DNA of 64,000 nucleotides from Sipunculus nudus (taxonomy: Eukaryota; Annelida; Sipuncula; Golfingiida; Sipunculidae), in contig CM049319.1 in NCBI GenBank assembly GCA_026874595.1, forward strand, positions 21,607,722 to 21,671,721, written 5' to 3'. Under the pieces are notes generated by a model, which had not been told where the DNA came from, searched no databases, and was given only the letters and a program-made list of their open reading frames with translations. Each line of letters begins with the position of its first letter. Position 1 is the first letter of the stretch. Shown one piece after another: positions 1 through 11,400 of the stretch. The position numbers were made by a program, and so were the translations under genes.

Positions 1-835
1 ACAGGCCCAATTCTTTCATGGCTATTATGATTCCGTTATAGGTTATACATGTATCAAGACGATAATTTACCACGGTTACAATGGTTTGCATAGGTTGACG
101 GTCACTAAGTATTAAAGATAGTTATAAATCTTCTTAAGGTAAACGTATATTCATACAGCAACAGAGCAAATAAAGCGCACTCGGTATTGACACTTATAGC
201 CTAGTCTTGGAACTTGCTTTCTGCATGGCTATATTATCTGTGATATTTAAACACTGAAATATAACTAGCCACAAATATTCATACAGTTTGAACGCACTTG
301 CCGATGATTTTTGAATATTTCAAATAGTATAGCTTGCAGTTTAATATCACATGTATCAGTATGCGTCTTTTTAATGCCACTTTCCAAAATAACCAAGATG
401 CATTTTTTTCCCATCCGGATATCACGGTTTAATTTTCGGTAAACTGAGTCCAACAGGAAGATTCAACACTGACATCATGAGGTCTGACTTATATTAACTG
501 GGTTTATTAAAAATGTTGACGGGAAACATAAAGAGAGAAATGTTTTATATGAAAAATTGCTTTCCCGCTGGAAAATGGTTTTCATGAAAACCATAAAAAG
601 CTTTCCTGTTAAAATTGCGGAGGGTTTTTGTGAAAACAAAAATAGTAATATATAGGTACTATATTAAATGAATAAGGTTAAGTTTAAAAGTCAGAGATTT
701 TTCCGTGTTGACTGCTGGCAACCCTGTGTGTAAATCACAACTGATACATTGTAATAAGGATGGACAAGATGAAGTCTAATTTAACATGTGATCATTACAT
801 ACCTACATGATTTTGTTGATATGGTGATTAAAACA
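1..835. other. No gene recognised; AT-rich DNA
   Basis: Short open frames only (at most about 60 codons), with no family resemblance, splice-site context or repeat structure that I can support. Nothing further is claimed here. Confidence 0.5.
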
Positions 836-1212
836 AGGGACCCGTGGGTCATAGTGCACAGCTAAAGATGATACTGAAGGTAAAATTTAAAATAAAAGCT
901 AATGAAGATAAAGTCTGAAGGAATGGGTAGTATAAGCTAGATATAGGTTGATATGATTGATTTGAACTGATAAGTAAAAAAAAATAGGATTTTCCTTAAT
1001 TTCTCGAAAGACCGAAGTCGCATTTCCCAAATTTGGGGCTTGGTAGGAGAAGTAAGAAAACTTATCGATATCTAACTGTATGTTAAATTTTGGATTTGTC
1101 GGGCTAATGGTTTCAAAATGTGCCAGTTTAACAGACAGACGGACGAACGGATGACAAACAATGGAACATAACTTTAGCTCAAATGACTTAAAGTCCGCTG
1201 AACTAAAATTGT
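836..1212 (+). repeat. Pearl-like dispersed repeat, short copy
   Basis: The start (around 836, an 'acaagggacccgtgggtcat' type end) and the finish (around 1122-1212, tandem 'gacggacgaacgg' followed by 'tagctcaaatgactt' and 'gctgaactaaaa') match the ends of the larger repeat at 31012-32388 and the partial copy at 63626-64000. All three lie in the same orientation. This copy has little or no tandem core. Conserved ends around a variable tandem core resemble bivalve pearl-type/non-autonomous Helitron elements; that family placement is inference. Confidence 0.6.
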
Positions 1213-2793
1213 AATGTATGTCAACAGTTTTTTAGGTTTTCCGGAGATATTTAGATAATGTTGCCTTTTTCAGATAGTGTTGCTCATGATGTCCCTTTAA
1301 TTCACAGAATGTTGATTTTTTAAATATATACCATTGTGCCTTATAGTTTCTGAAATACACTTTATTTCAAAACTACTTGAACAAGAATAAGTATGATGAT
1401 AACCAAAAGATCATTCTTACAATAACGTTTGAACGCTGATGTATAGTGAAATAAAAGGTATTTTCTACCTTGTCAAATTTGATGACTTTCAATCTTTCCC
1501 CCTACACAATTGCTCAGGACTTTTTTTACATTTAAACAATGTTAAGGAATGGAATCAGGTGATTTTGCTTTTGTTCCAATTTGTGTAGACCACTTATTTC
1601 GAGTAAAATGCCTGTATTAAATCTGGACGGCGTATATATGGAAGAGCCGGTAGCACCAAGCACAAGTATCTCCAAGCTGTTATGGCGGAAGTGGGGCACA
1701 AGTACGTCTTGGTAAAAAAAGAGGCCTACTTTCGTCAAAATAGTGTTGATTTGGGGAACATTACAAGATAGAATGTCACAAGTGACCGTTGCATGAAGCA
1801 TATTGAAATTAAATGTCCTCTAAAATGTGCCATTGCTGTGCCAACTGACGACAGTGTGGAATGTCTGAATGTAAATAAAGATGAATCACGTTAAAAGAAA
1901 GAAAAATAAATTGTGCATGTGCATCATTGACGGAATGATCGATACTAGTAAATAAACGTGCAGGGAAAATGCAGAAGGACATTTTCTTGCTTTGTGAATG
2001 ACGATGGGCGAATCACAGGAAACCTGTGAAAATGCTTCATCTCCCGTCTTGATCTTAGAACAAAAGACAGATACAACGAACTTGATCAGTATGTCAGTAG
2101 GTGATATTAATATTAAAAGAAAGAACAGTATATATATATATATAATTGTTTATCAGATGCAATTTGGACAGGAATAAATTTTTGAGAAGTGTTTAGTATA
2201 TGTATGGTGCAGAACAAAATTCAGTTGTTTGGTGGCCAAAGAGACTTGTCTAGTTTTGTCAAATTTATGTCCTCCTCTGATCCAAGTGCCTCATTTTATT
2301 TTATAGGTTTTCCTTTTCAAAGGAATAAACGATTGATTGCCATTGCAGAAGAAATGGTGTACAACCGTCCTGCAAATATAGCTTTGGACCAAGTGAATGA
2401 ATTCGTGAATAATGAAGTAAAAGGTGTTTAACGGTTAGTTTTATCTGTCATATCTGCATATTTTATATGCATTTATGTTTAATACAGATTCAGAAGAAAT
2501 ATTTATGGAAACCTTAATCACTATCTGCATTCAGTTAAAGATGTTCATAAGTAAAGAGTAAAATGTTGTATTATTCAGAGGACGTTCGCTTATGTTCGAG
2601 AGGAAAATCAACCTAATTATTATCTGCAACACATTTCTAAAGTCGCCAGGTTATCTAAAAATTAAATAAATAAATATAAACGACCGCATCCTTACAACAT
2701 TCCGAGCTTGTTAATTTCATTGTCAGAGCTGGTCACGTTTACTGGGCTATTTTTTAATGACCTTTTCAGTGTACGTTGAATATAATGTGTTAC
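1213..2793. other. Mostly unassigned non-coding DNA
   Basis: Contains a short TA microsatellite near 2131-2144 and one 80-codon plus-strand frame (2189-2431) that has ordinary amino-acid composition but no recognised family, domain or convincing start context. I do not call it a gene. Confidence 0.4.
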
Positions 2794-3030
2794 CATTTAC
2801 AACCGTTAAGAATTTCAGGCAGTTCCACTGAATCTATCAATTCGTCATACATCTCTTGATACCCATGATAATATGGCCGTAAAACATTACTTGAAAGCTG
2901 CAGCCTTTTTCTATTTACAACAGTTTAAAATTTCAGGCAGTTTCACTGAATCTATTAATTCAACATACAATTCTTGATACACATGATAATAAGACTGAAA
3001 AAACATTACTTGATAGATGCAGCCTTTCCT
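2794..3030 (-). repeat. Tandemly duplicated exon-like block
   Basis: Two copies of about 116 bp (2794-2909 and 2912-3030) share 'atttcaggcagttccactga' type sequence. On the minus strand both read as similar peptides (YYHxYQE then ELIDSV, LPEILN). The right copy has a good acceptor (ttttttcag at about 2990) but ends in a stop (TGTAAATAG). The left copy lacks that AG but continues open to a possible donor (ATGgtaaca, about 2797). They sit downstream of the membrane-protein exon at 3084-3325, so they may be duplicated second exons of that gene, one or both broken. The function is unknown. Confidence 0.45.
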
Positions 3031-3083
3031 GACACATTTAGTAGCAGACATGTTAATACAGTGAATGTCATTCATACTTTACT

Positions 3084-3325
3084 TGATCTGAAAGGTCAGG
3101 AATAAAAGTTCCTGTAAAGTTGTGATTTACTGACACATCAAGTTGTTCTGGAGACGATATGAATATGCGGTCGCTCAAAGAAAGTGTTCGAATGTATAGG
3201 TTTCCTGTGGATGAGATATTTCTAAGCAATGTACTCACAGATAAAATACAAATATACCCCCCAATGGACAAAATAATAATAATGTTAATAATCACTTTCA
3301 ATCCTGTTTTATTCAGTTGTCTCAT
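3084..3325 (-). CDS. Putative first exon of a type II membrane protein
   Basis: From the ATG at 3325 the minus strand gives a short basic N-terminus (MRQLNKTGLK), one hydrophobic segment of about 20 residues (roughly residues 11-31, rich in Ile and Leu), then a polar, serine-rich stretch with possible N-glycosylation sites (NIS, NFT). The coding run stops soon after a strong splice donor (CAA|gtaaagt at about 3083), which explains its short length as an exon. A short cytosolic tail, signal anchor and stem is the start expected of a Golgi type II protein such as a glycosyltransferase or sulfotransferase, but no catalytic domain is visible. The exon-like block at 2794-3030 may hold the next exon; a phase-0 join is possible. 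Transmembrane topology is fairly clear, the gene identity is not. Confidence 0.4.
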
Positions 3326-3359
3326 TTGTCGGACCTCGACAACTCCGTATTCAACCGCA

Positions 3360-4300
3360 TAAAAGTGTATTTTACATTTTTTTTAGACTTAGGTAAGGGG
3401 TTCGACAAGGTTTTGTCTGATGTACTTCCTAGATATTCTTCAGCGGAAACCAAAGGATAACGGGCTTAAAAGTTATGCCTACTTCACGCACCTGTGAACC
3501 GTTTCCGGCGGCCAGAATTAATTTAATTGTTCAAATGTAAATGATGGTTTGCCAAAGTCTTGGTAATTTAATTTTTTTCCCAAATGGAAATCTGAAATTG
3601 ATGTGTAGAATCTGGAGCACCTGAATGGCATAGTTGACTAAGGTATTAAAGCTGTTCAGTTATAACCGCAGAATATCGGGTGAAAAATAGGATTTTCGTA
3701 TGACATACATGTTTTGAATTGGATTCTCTCTAATATGGACATAACCTTGGCTGAATTAAATTTTTCCAGGGAGATATTTCATCTGGGTGCTGTGGATGTT
3801 GGCGAATCAGCGTCCTTGACTCGTCAGCTCAGCATATAGGTCCTTAATCCTAAACAAGGCTGATTTTTAAAAGAAACTATTTTCAGTGAGATATATTTTT
3901 GTTTTTATGACGTGATAGGTTACCTGGTCAAGCATACGTTTTGGAGAAACAATATCCTAAATCCTATCCTTAATTTCCCTTTAACATTTTATATCTCCTA
4001 TAAACGATAAAAGGCATACATTATAACAATAAAATTGCTTTTCGGACTGAGGTCAACATCATATAAATATAATCGTTTTGATAATATGCCTGAGCAGCTG
4101 TGCGGACATGATTTCTGCCTAGAGTGAATAAAATGTATTGTAAAATGACGCAACTATCGAAGTCTTTCAGTCAAGGCAAGCTGTCGGAGGGTAGACGTAT
4201 CTAACCATTATTTCCGAGGGTGGGCCCCTTAGGGTGCCTTTCCATACATGCGTGTCCCTGCCGCGCGGGTCCCGCAAATCCAACAAGTGTGTTATCATTT
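3360..4300. other. Unassigned intergenic DNA
   Basis: No coding exon, RNA or repeat structure recognised between the membrane-protein exon and the B2 repeat of the DIRS-like element. Confidence 0.4.
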
Positions 4301-4380
4301 CAGCAAATCTACGCCACAACAAACAAGTAAACAGTTAATAATTTTTTGATAACATAAAAATAAATTATAATGTGCCTTAT
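4301..4380 (-). repeat. Split direct repeat B2 of the DIRS-like element
   Basis: Begins 'cagcaaatctacg' and carries 'acaagtaaacagt', an AT-rich block and 'gccttat'. It matches B1 at 4570-4644 with small gaps. It marks the 3' terminus of the minus-strand element. Confidence 0.75.
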
Positions 4381-4483
4381 CCATGCCCAGTGCTTCACCA
4401 TCACCGAACCGTCTTAGCCTAGGTACCCTGATCATTATTATATGATAAATATGATCAATATATTACTCATTAGTACCTAGCAT

Positions 4484-4560
4484 GAATAAATTACAGGTTG
4501 CTAACGAAGTGCGGCTTACCGACACAGGCGGCAGCACATGCAGTTTAATTGTTTGTGTGA
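4484..4560 (-). repeat. Split direct repeat A2 of the DIRS-like element
   Basis: Shares 'gaataaattac', 'cgaagtgc' and 'cacaggcggcagcacatgca' with A1 at 15463-15546, in the same orientation 11 kb away. A2 lacks 13 bases that form the left half of a palindrome in A1. Confidence 0.8.
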
Positions 4561-4569
4561 CAGCCTTTC

Positions 4570-4644
4570 CAGCAAATCTACGTTACAAAAACAAGTAAAC
4601 AGTAAATAATTTATTGACATAAAAATTAATTATAATATGCCTTA
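4570..4644 (-). repeat. Split direct repeat B1 of the DIRS-like element
   Basis: Matches B2 (4301-4380) and directly abuts A2, giving the B1-A2 junction typical of split-direct-repeat elements that replicate through a circular intermediate. Confidence 0.75.
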
Positions 4645-4807
4645 TTTCAGAGTATAACCATAAGACCAAAAGGAGAAACAAGTAAAAAACACGACCTGTA
4701 TGATATGCCCATCTGAAGATAAGGATACAGGAAATCAAAGCACAGGAATAAGCGAATAAAAACTATATTACTGTGACAACATGACAGATGTGTACTCCTT
4801 CGGTGCT

Positions 4808-5743
4808 CTATGCTTTACAGGATACATAATGTTCACAGAAAACAGGTCTAGAATTCCATCTTCCAATATGCATAGCTGTGTAAGGATCATATTGCTCAAC
4901 TGCCCTTGTGGCAGCTGAAGAACGGACACATTTAGCAGAAAAACCCTGTCCACCAAGTCCGGCAGCAGTAATACTGTCCTGTAAAATCTGACCTACAGTA
5001 GCAGCAGAAATAGCAGAACATGGCTCCCTAACAGTAAGGAAGACTGGGCCCTGTGGCGCTCTAATATGAGATGTTCGGACAATACGAGTATGTGTATAGG
5101 CAAAGTACAGGCTCGAACTGTTTATCAGCACAGTGGGGCACAGTAACTGAAAACCTGTTAACCTCTTATTGGTCCATGGAAAATAACATGCGCTTAGCAT
5201 CACCTGACTCTGGGTCAAACTGCACAGCCTTAGGAGCAAGATCAGAGGGTCTGAGCATGTAAGTCATAGCAAGGAGTTTGATTGCTTTCATGAGTAGTTG
5301 TTTTATTGACAGCTTTTCATTCTCTGGCCAAGCTTTGAGAAGATCAGTAAATGGTTCCACTGGGAGCAATTTTACGCGTCTACGAGGGACAGTAGTACCT
5401 GATTTGATCAAGGCATCCACCAGTTTTCTAATGTTTTCATCAACAGTTATATCAGGCAACTGATAGGCTACATCACAGTGGGACAAAACAGCAAGCATGG
5501 ATTGTAAATTGGACCTATGCCTATCAGACGCATTAAAAAGTACACATAAAAAAATCTGCTAAGTCTGCCGTTTCCGTTGGTGGGAACCCAACCTGGTTTT
5601 CCTTGCAAAAGTAAAATAATTTGTTTAAAAGTCTGTTCTAAAGCTGTAATGTGGACTGAGACAGATTGAAAGGGAGCTGCACTGCAGCACGCTGTGATCA
5701 ACTTATGGCAAGTAGTCGATCTTGTCAGAGATTCGCCAAACAT
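4808..5743 (-). pseudogene. DIRS-type tyrosine recombinase, frameshifted
   Basis: This would be the integrase of the DIRS-like element: a lambda-integrase-fold tyrosine recombinase that inserts a circular DNA copy without target duplication. The reading moves through at least three frames (5743-5468, 5498-5166, 5239-4808). Recognisable parts are the first catalytic Arg region (LLAMTYMLRPSDLAP, about 5260-5300), a 'QGPVFLTVREPCSAISAATV' block, the second Arg region (KCVRSSAATRAV) and the C-terminal 'IGRWNSRPVFCEHYV', whose Tyr is the expected nucleophile. The first position of the usual HxxR motif appears changed to Cys. The gene ends at 4808, about 160 bp before repeat B1. Family assignment is secure; activity is lost through frameshifts. 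Confidence 0.85.
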
Positions 5744-6719
5744 ACAGGCGCCACCCTGAGTTCTTTCTGGGCTGAAGTCCCAGTGGTATAACCCACCGTT
5801 TGCTTCTCGTTAGTCTGACAGGCCTGTCTATACATGAGCTGAGGAGCCTGTAGAACCAAGACTGACTGGGCTACCAGGGGGCGATCAGGGTAGCGTCTGC
5901 CTCCTGAGAAACGACTAGGGCCAGCAATTAGCCAAAACGAGCAGTTTACAAGTTGTCTCCCCCCTACCCCAGTTGCTTGGGCAAGGGCATCGACAGCCTC
6001 GGTCAGAGGATCCCTGTACAGGCTGTTGTTTCTGGGGTGCTGAGTTGTTATGAGGGATGCAAACCGGTCTATGTCGTGAGGATCCCACAGTCGGTCTGAC
6101 ATTTGAAACAAGCGAGGGCTCATGATCAAGTCGTAAGTAGTGAGCTTTCGAGGTAATAAGTCGGCATGAGTATTTTCTGCACCAGCCAAATGCTTCGCAG
6201 AGAGGTCTATCTGATTGTTTTATGCGGCAGCCCATATAACCTTTGCTACATGTGTCAGTTTTAAACATAGGCCGCTTAAGTGGTTGATGTAGGCAACACT
6301 GGAAATATTGTCTGTTAGAACCTGTACAACTTTTCCCTACAACTTTTCCCTTGAGAAGAGGCATAAAGTTAGTAAGGCTAAAAGTATGGCTAACAGCTCC
6401 CTGTAGTTTGACGACTGATTGGTTGTGAATACATCCCATAAGCCGCTTGCCTCCATGTTGTTGCATACAGCCCCCCATCTGTTACAAGTCGTGCCTGAAT
6501 AGACCTCTTCGTCACTGGGCTGCCATTCCAGGTGGTTAGGGCACACAGCCACCAACGAAGATCCCTGCAAGTGGCGGGATCTAGACATAGTCGGTATGTC
6601 CATGAGTTTCTTGTAGCAAGCAACCGATACAAATTGCGAAGAAGTAGTTTGGCAGGTAAAATACACAATGTCATACTAATACATTGGCCTGCTATACGTG
6701 CTAGTGCCCTAGCAGTTAG
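5744..6719 (-). pseudogene. DIRS RNase H plus MT-like region, frameshifted
   Basis: Starts immediately left of the hAT MITE with LLTARALARIAGQ, the direct continuation of the RT-side peptide (RALNQGLLTVR) at about 7582-7620. RNase H signs are SNYRELLAILLAL (about 6380-6420), VLTDNISSVAYI (about 6300-6330) and the closing KHLAGAENTHADLLPR (about 6150-6200). It is followed by the DIRS-typical WDPHDIDRFAS and DPLTEAVDALAQ segments (about 5990-6100), in the place where DIRS elements carry a methyltransferase-like domain. Frame changes occur near 6340 and 6210. RNase H would remove the RNA strand during reverse transcription. The RNase H call is firm; the methyltransferase-like label rests on position and memory of the family. 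Confidence 0.8.
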
Positions 6720-7451
6720 CAGGGCCTCCGAGAAGGGGGGTCAGCCGGTACATCCTACAGGGTCCCGTGGACCGAAAAGGGGCCTGGGCTGGCGAAAAAT
6801 TTCCAAGAATGCATAAAAAAGTTGGAAGTATGGAGGACTTATCTAAATTATTAATTTAAGTGACATATTGTTCTTAATCCGGATTCCGGAATGCAAGGAA
6901 AGGGCCCGGCCGACCAGGATTTTCACAGGACCCTATGCAATGCATGAACATTATATTTTTAACGTGTAGATATAAGTGGGACCAGTTGTTAAAGGGGACC
7001 CTATAGTGAATATATTGTCCAGTAAGAAGCCTTTCTTTTTTGCAATAACTTATACATGTTTTGAATCAGGGAGGTCTGTTTGGCCCGGGCCACCAAGGAG
7101 TTGTATTGCATGTGCCCGGGGAATATGTATATTCCATTTTGTTGTATGTTACATGGTTTCAATCAGGAGGATGTACGGTGGCCTTAGGAGGCCAAAGGAT
7201 TTTTCAGTCTAAAAATTACTTTAAATGACAAAATTTTTTTGGTTTGTGTGTATCTTTTTTTATGACTTTAATAATGCGGGACCGTTCAAAGGGGCTCGGG
7301 CCGGCCAAAGTTTTCTGGGGAAGTTGAAGCTAAATACATAAAATATGGAATATGTTTAATTTGTTTTTAAGGGCTTTACTGCTTTTAATCCAGACTGATC
7401 GCTGCGAGGTGGGGGGGGGGGGGGGTGTCAAAAGGGGCCCGGCCTGGTGAA

Positions 7452-7486
<35 letters not shown>

Positions 7487-7581
7487 TTATTATTATTATT
7501 ATTATAATTATAGTGCTAAGAGGGGGCAGGGGCCCGGCAACGTTTTTGTACCGCCTTAAAAGAATCCTCTCGGAGGCCCTG
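6720..7581. mobile_element. Non-autonomous hAT element (MITE) in the DIRS pol gene
   Basis: The element is 862 bp with a perfect 14-bp terminal inverted repeat (CAGGGCCTCCGAGA at 6720 and its complement ending at 7581). It is flanked by near-identical 8-bp sequences: gcagttag (6712-6719) and acagttag (7582-7589). Joining the flanks restores the DIRS peptide GLLTxRA. CAGGG ends plus an 8-bp target duplication fit the hAT superfamily. No transposase is encoded. Inside, 'ggggcccggcc'-type motifs recur about every 100-200 bp (near 6773, 6900, 7085, 7288, 7433, 7525), with a poly-G tract, a TA tract (7449-7482) and a TTA tract. The low-complexity frames within it are not genes. Confidence 0.85.
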
Positions 7582-8407
7582 ACAGTTAGCAAACCTTGAT
7601 TTAAGGCTCTATTTATATCCTTCCTAAATCTCCTCACCCTATCTTTGGGGATATTAATCTAAGTTTTGTTATCATTTGTAACGGTACATATTTTAGACCA
7701 AAGTAAATTAAACTCATGACTTGGAACCAGACTGGATTTTTCCCAGTTTATAAACAAGCCAAGATTCTGTAACACTGTTAGCAGTAAATCTTTGTGTGCA
7801 TCAATATTATGACTATCTACCATAAATATGAAGTCATCAACATAAGCAGCAACCCTCAAGTTGTTTTCCCTCAAATATTTCACAACAGGTTTAATACACT
7901 TTAGGAAATAAAATGGAGAAACACATAAACCAAAGGGTAAAACCTGCCATACATAGTATTTTCCCCTCCAGGAAAACCCTAAATACTGTTGGTGCTCCCT
8001 GGGTACAGGGATATGATACAAACCATTGCGTATATATCAAGTGTGATAAGTTTGTCATGAGGCTTGACAAGTGACTGTACAGTTCTAATATCCTCTTGTG
8101 TGAATGAAGGTACATCACAGCACCTGTTTACCTCTCGAAGATCTGTTATAAGTCTCAAATGGTTATTTCTCTTCGGCACCACTGAAATGGGAGACACGCA
8201 GGCAGGTTTAGAGTCAACTTGTCTTACAGCCCCTGATTGCAATAAGCATTCGAGTTCATTGTCAATAAACACAAAGTATTTAGATTCAACAACCCTATTT
8301 TGGAATTCAAAACAATGAGGTAATACCCTGAACAGAATGGCCACACTCTGTGTTACCCAGCTAATGACTTGTGAAGGTGCCCCAAACGTTTTCATAAGCT
8401 TTAGCAT
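7582..8407 (-). pseudogene. DIRS reverse transcriptase, frameshifted
   Basis: Reverse transcriptase of the DIRS-like element. The first frame (8407-7979) carries SPISVVPKRNNHLRLITDLR, and the second (8021-7659) carries HIPVPREHQQYLGFSW, VLPFGLCVSPFYF and the catalytic YVDD box (about 7830). A one-base shift separates them near 8030, and the frame changes again before RALNQGLLT, where the hAT MITE interrupts the gene. The N-terminus is missing: the ATG at 8407 directly abuts the satellite, so upstream coding sequence was replaced or pushed away. The FGL-Cys-SP and YVDD spacing fits DIRS/Ngaro RT. The RT call is certain; the start shown is only the last Met before the satellite. Confidence 0.88.
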
Positions 8408-11400
8408 TTAATGAATCTGCTGAAAACGGTATACACATGGTCCATGGGCATCAAAATTATTAATGAATCTGCTGAAAACGGTATACACATGGTCCATGGG
8501 CATCAAAATTATTAAGGAGTCTGCTGGAAACTGTATACACATAGTCCATGGGCATCAAAATTAATAATGAGTCTGCTGGAACCTGTATACCCATAGTCCA
8601 TGGCCATCAAAATTATTAAGGAGTCTGCTGGAACCTGTATACACATAGTCCATGGCCATCAAAATTATTAATGAGTCTGCTGGAACCTGTATACACATAG
8701 TCCATGGCCATCAAAATTATTAATGAGTCTGCTGGAACCTGTATACCCATAGTCCATGGCCATCAAAATTATTAATAAGTCTGCTGGAACCTGTATACAC
8801 ATAGTCCATGGGCATCAAAATTATTAACGGGTCTGCTGGAACCTGTATACACATAGTCCATGGGCATCAAAATTATTAACGAGTCTGCTGGAAACTGTAT
8901 ACACATAGTCCATGGCCATCAAAACTATTAACGAGTCTGCTGGAACCTGTATACACATAGTCCATGCCCATCAAAATTATTAATGAGTCTGCTGGAACCT
9001 GTATACACATAGTCCATGGCCATCAAAATTAATAATGAGTCTGCTGGAACCTGTATACACATAGTCCATGGCCATCAAAATTATTAATGAGTCTTCTGGA
9101 ACCTGTATACACATAGCCATGCCCATCAAAATTATAAATGAGTCTGCTGGAACCTGTATACACATAGTCCATGGCCATCAAAATTATTAATGAGTCTGCT
9201 GGAACCTGAATACACATAGTCCATGGCCATCAAAATTATTAACGAGTCTGCTGGAACCTGTATACACATAGTCCATGGCCATCAAAATTATTAACGAGTC
9301 TGCTGGAAACTGTATACACATAGTCCATGGCCATCAAAATTATTAATGAGTCTGCTGGAACCTGTATACACAGTCCATGGCCATCAAAATTATTAATGAG
9401 TCTGCTGGAACCTGTATACCCATAGTCCATGGCCATCAAAATTATTAATGAGTCTGCTGGAAACTGTATACCCATAGTCCATGGCCATCAAAATTATTAA
9501 TGAGTCTGCTGAAACCTGTATACCCATAGTCCATGGCCATCAAAATTATTAATGAGTCTGCTGGAACCTGTATACACATAGTCCATGGCCATCAAAATTA
9601 TAAAATTATTAACGAGTCTGCTGGAAACTGTATACACAGTCCATGGGCATCAAAATTATTAACCAGTCTGCTGGAAACTGTATACACATAGTCCATGGGC
9701 ATCAAATTTATTAACCAGTCTGCTGGAAACTGTATACACATAGTCCATGGGCATCAAAATTATTAATGAGTCTGCATGAAACTGTATACACATAGTCCAT
9801 GGCCATCAAAATTATTAACGAGTCTGCTGGAACCTGTATACACAGTCCATGGCCATCAAAATTATTAACGAGTCTGCTGGAACCTGTATACACATAGTCC
9901 ATGGCCATCAAAATTATTAATGAGTCTGCTGGAACCTGTATACACAGTCCATGGGCATCAAAATTATTAATGAGTCTGCTGGAACCTGTATACACATAGT
10001 CCATGGGCATCAAAATTATTAATGAGTCTGCTGGAACCTGTATACACATAGTCCATGGGCATCAAAATTATTAATGAGTCTGCTGGAAACTGTATACACA
10101 TAGTCCATGGCCATCAAAATTATTAACGAGTCTGCTGGAAACTGTATACACATAGTCCATGGCCATCAAAATTATTAACGAGTCTGCTGGAAACTGTATA
10201 CACATAGTCCATGGCCATCAAAATTATTAACGAGTCTGCTGGAAACTGTATACACATAGTCCATGGCCATCAAAATTATTAACGAGTCTGCTGGAACCTG
10301 TATACGCAGTCCATGGCCATCAAAATTATTAATGAGTCTGCTGGAACCTGTATACACATAGTCCATGGCCATCAAAATTATTAATGAGTCTGCTGGAACC
10401 TGTATACACATAGTCCATGGCCATCAAAATTATTAATGAGTCTGCTAGAACCTGTATACACATAGTCCATGGCCATCAAAATTATTAATGAGTCTGCTGG
10501 AACCTGTATACACATAGTCCATGGGCATCAAAATTATTAACGAGTCTGCTGGAAACTGTATACACATAGTCCATGGGCATCAAATTTATTAATGAGCCTG
10601 CTGGAAACTGTATATACATAGTCCATGGCCATCAAAATTATTAATGAGCCTGCTGGAACCTGTATGCACATAGTCCATGGCCATCAAAATTATTAATGAG
10701 TCTGCTGGAACCTGTATACACATAGTCCATGGGCATCAAAGTTATTAATGAGTCTGCTGGAACCTGTATACACATAGTCCATGGCCATCAAAATTATTAA
10801 TGAGTCTGCTGGAACCTGTATACCCATAGTCCATGGCCATCAAAATTATTAACGAGTCTGCTGGAAACTGTATACACATAGTCCATGGCCATCAAAATTA
10901 TTAACGAGTCTGCTGGAAACTGTATACACATAGTCCATGGCCATCAAAATTATTAACGAGTCTGCTGGAAACTGTATACACATAGTCCATGGCCATCAAA
11001 ATTATTAACGAGTCTGCTGGAAACTGTATACACATAGTCCATGGCCATCAAAATTATTAAGGAGTCTGCTGGAACCTGTATACACATAGTCCATGGCCAT
11101 CAAAATTATTAACGAGTCTGCTGGAACCTGTATACACATAGTCCATGGCCATCAAAATTATTAACGAGTCTGCTGGAACCTGTATACACATAGTCCATGG
11201 CCATCAAAATTATTAACGACTCTGCTGGAAACTGTATACACATAGTCCATGGCCATCAAAATTATTAACGAGTCTGCTGGAACCTGTATACACATAGTCC
11301 ATGGCCATCAAAATTATTATTGAGTCTGCTGGAACCTGTATACACATAGTCCATGGCCATCAAAATTATTAACGAGTCTGCTGGAAACTGTATACACATA

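Noticed and set aside
6532-7212. Plus-strand frames within the hAT MITE and DIRS RNase H region
   Set aside because: Antisense to recognised coding sequence or inside a non-coding MITE.
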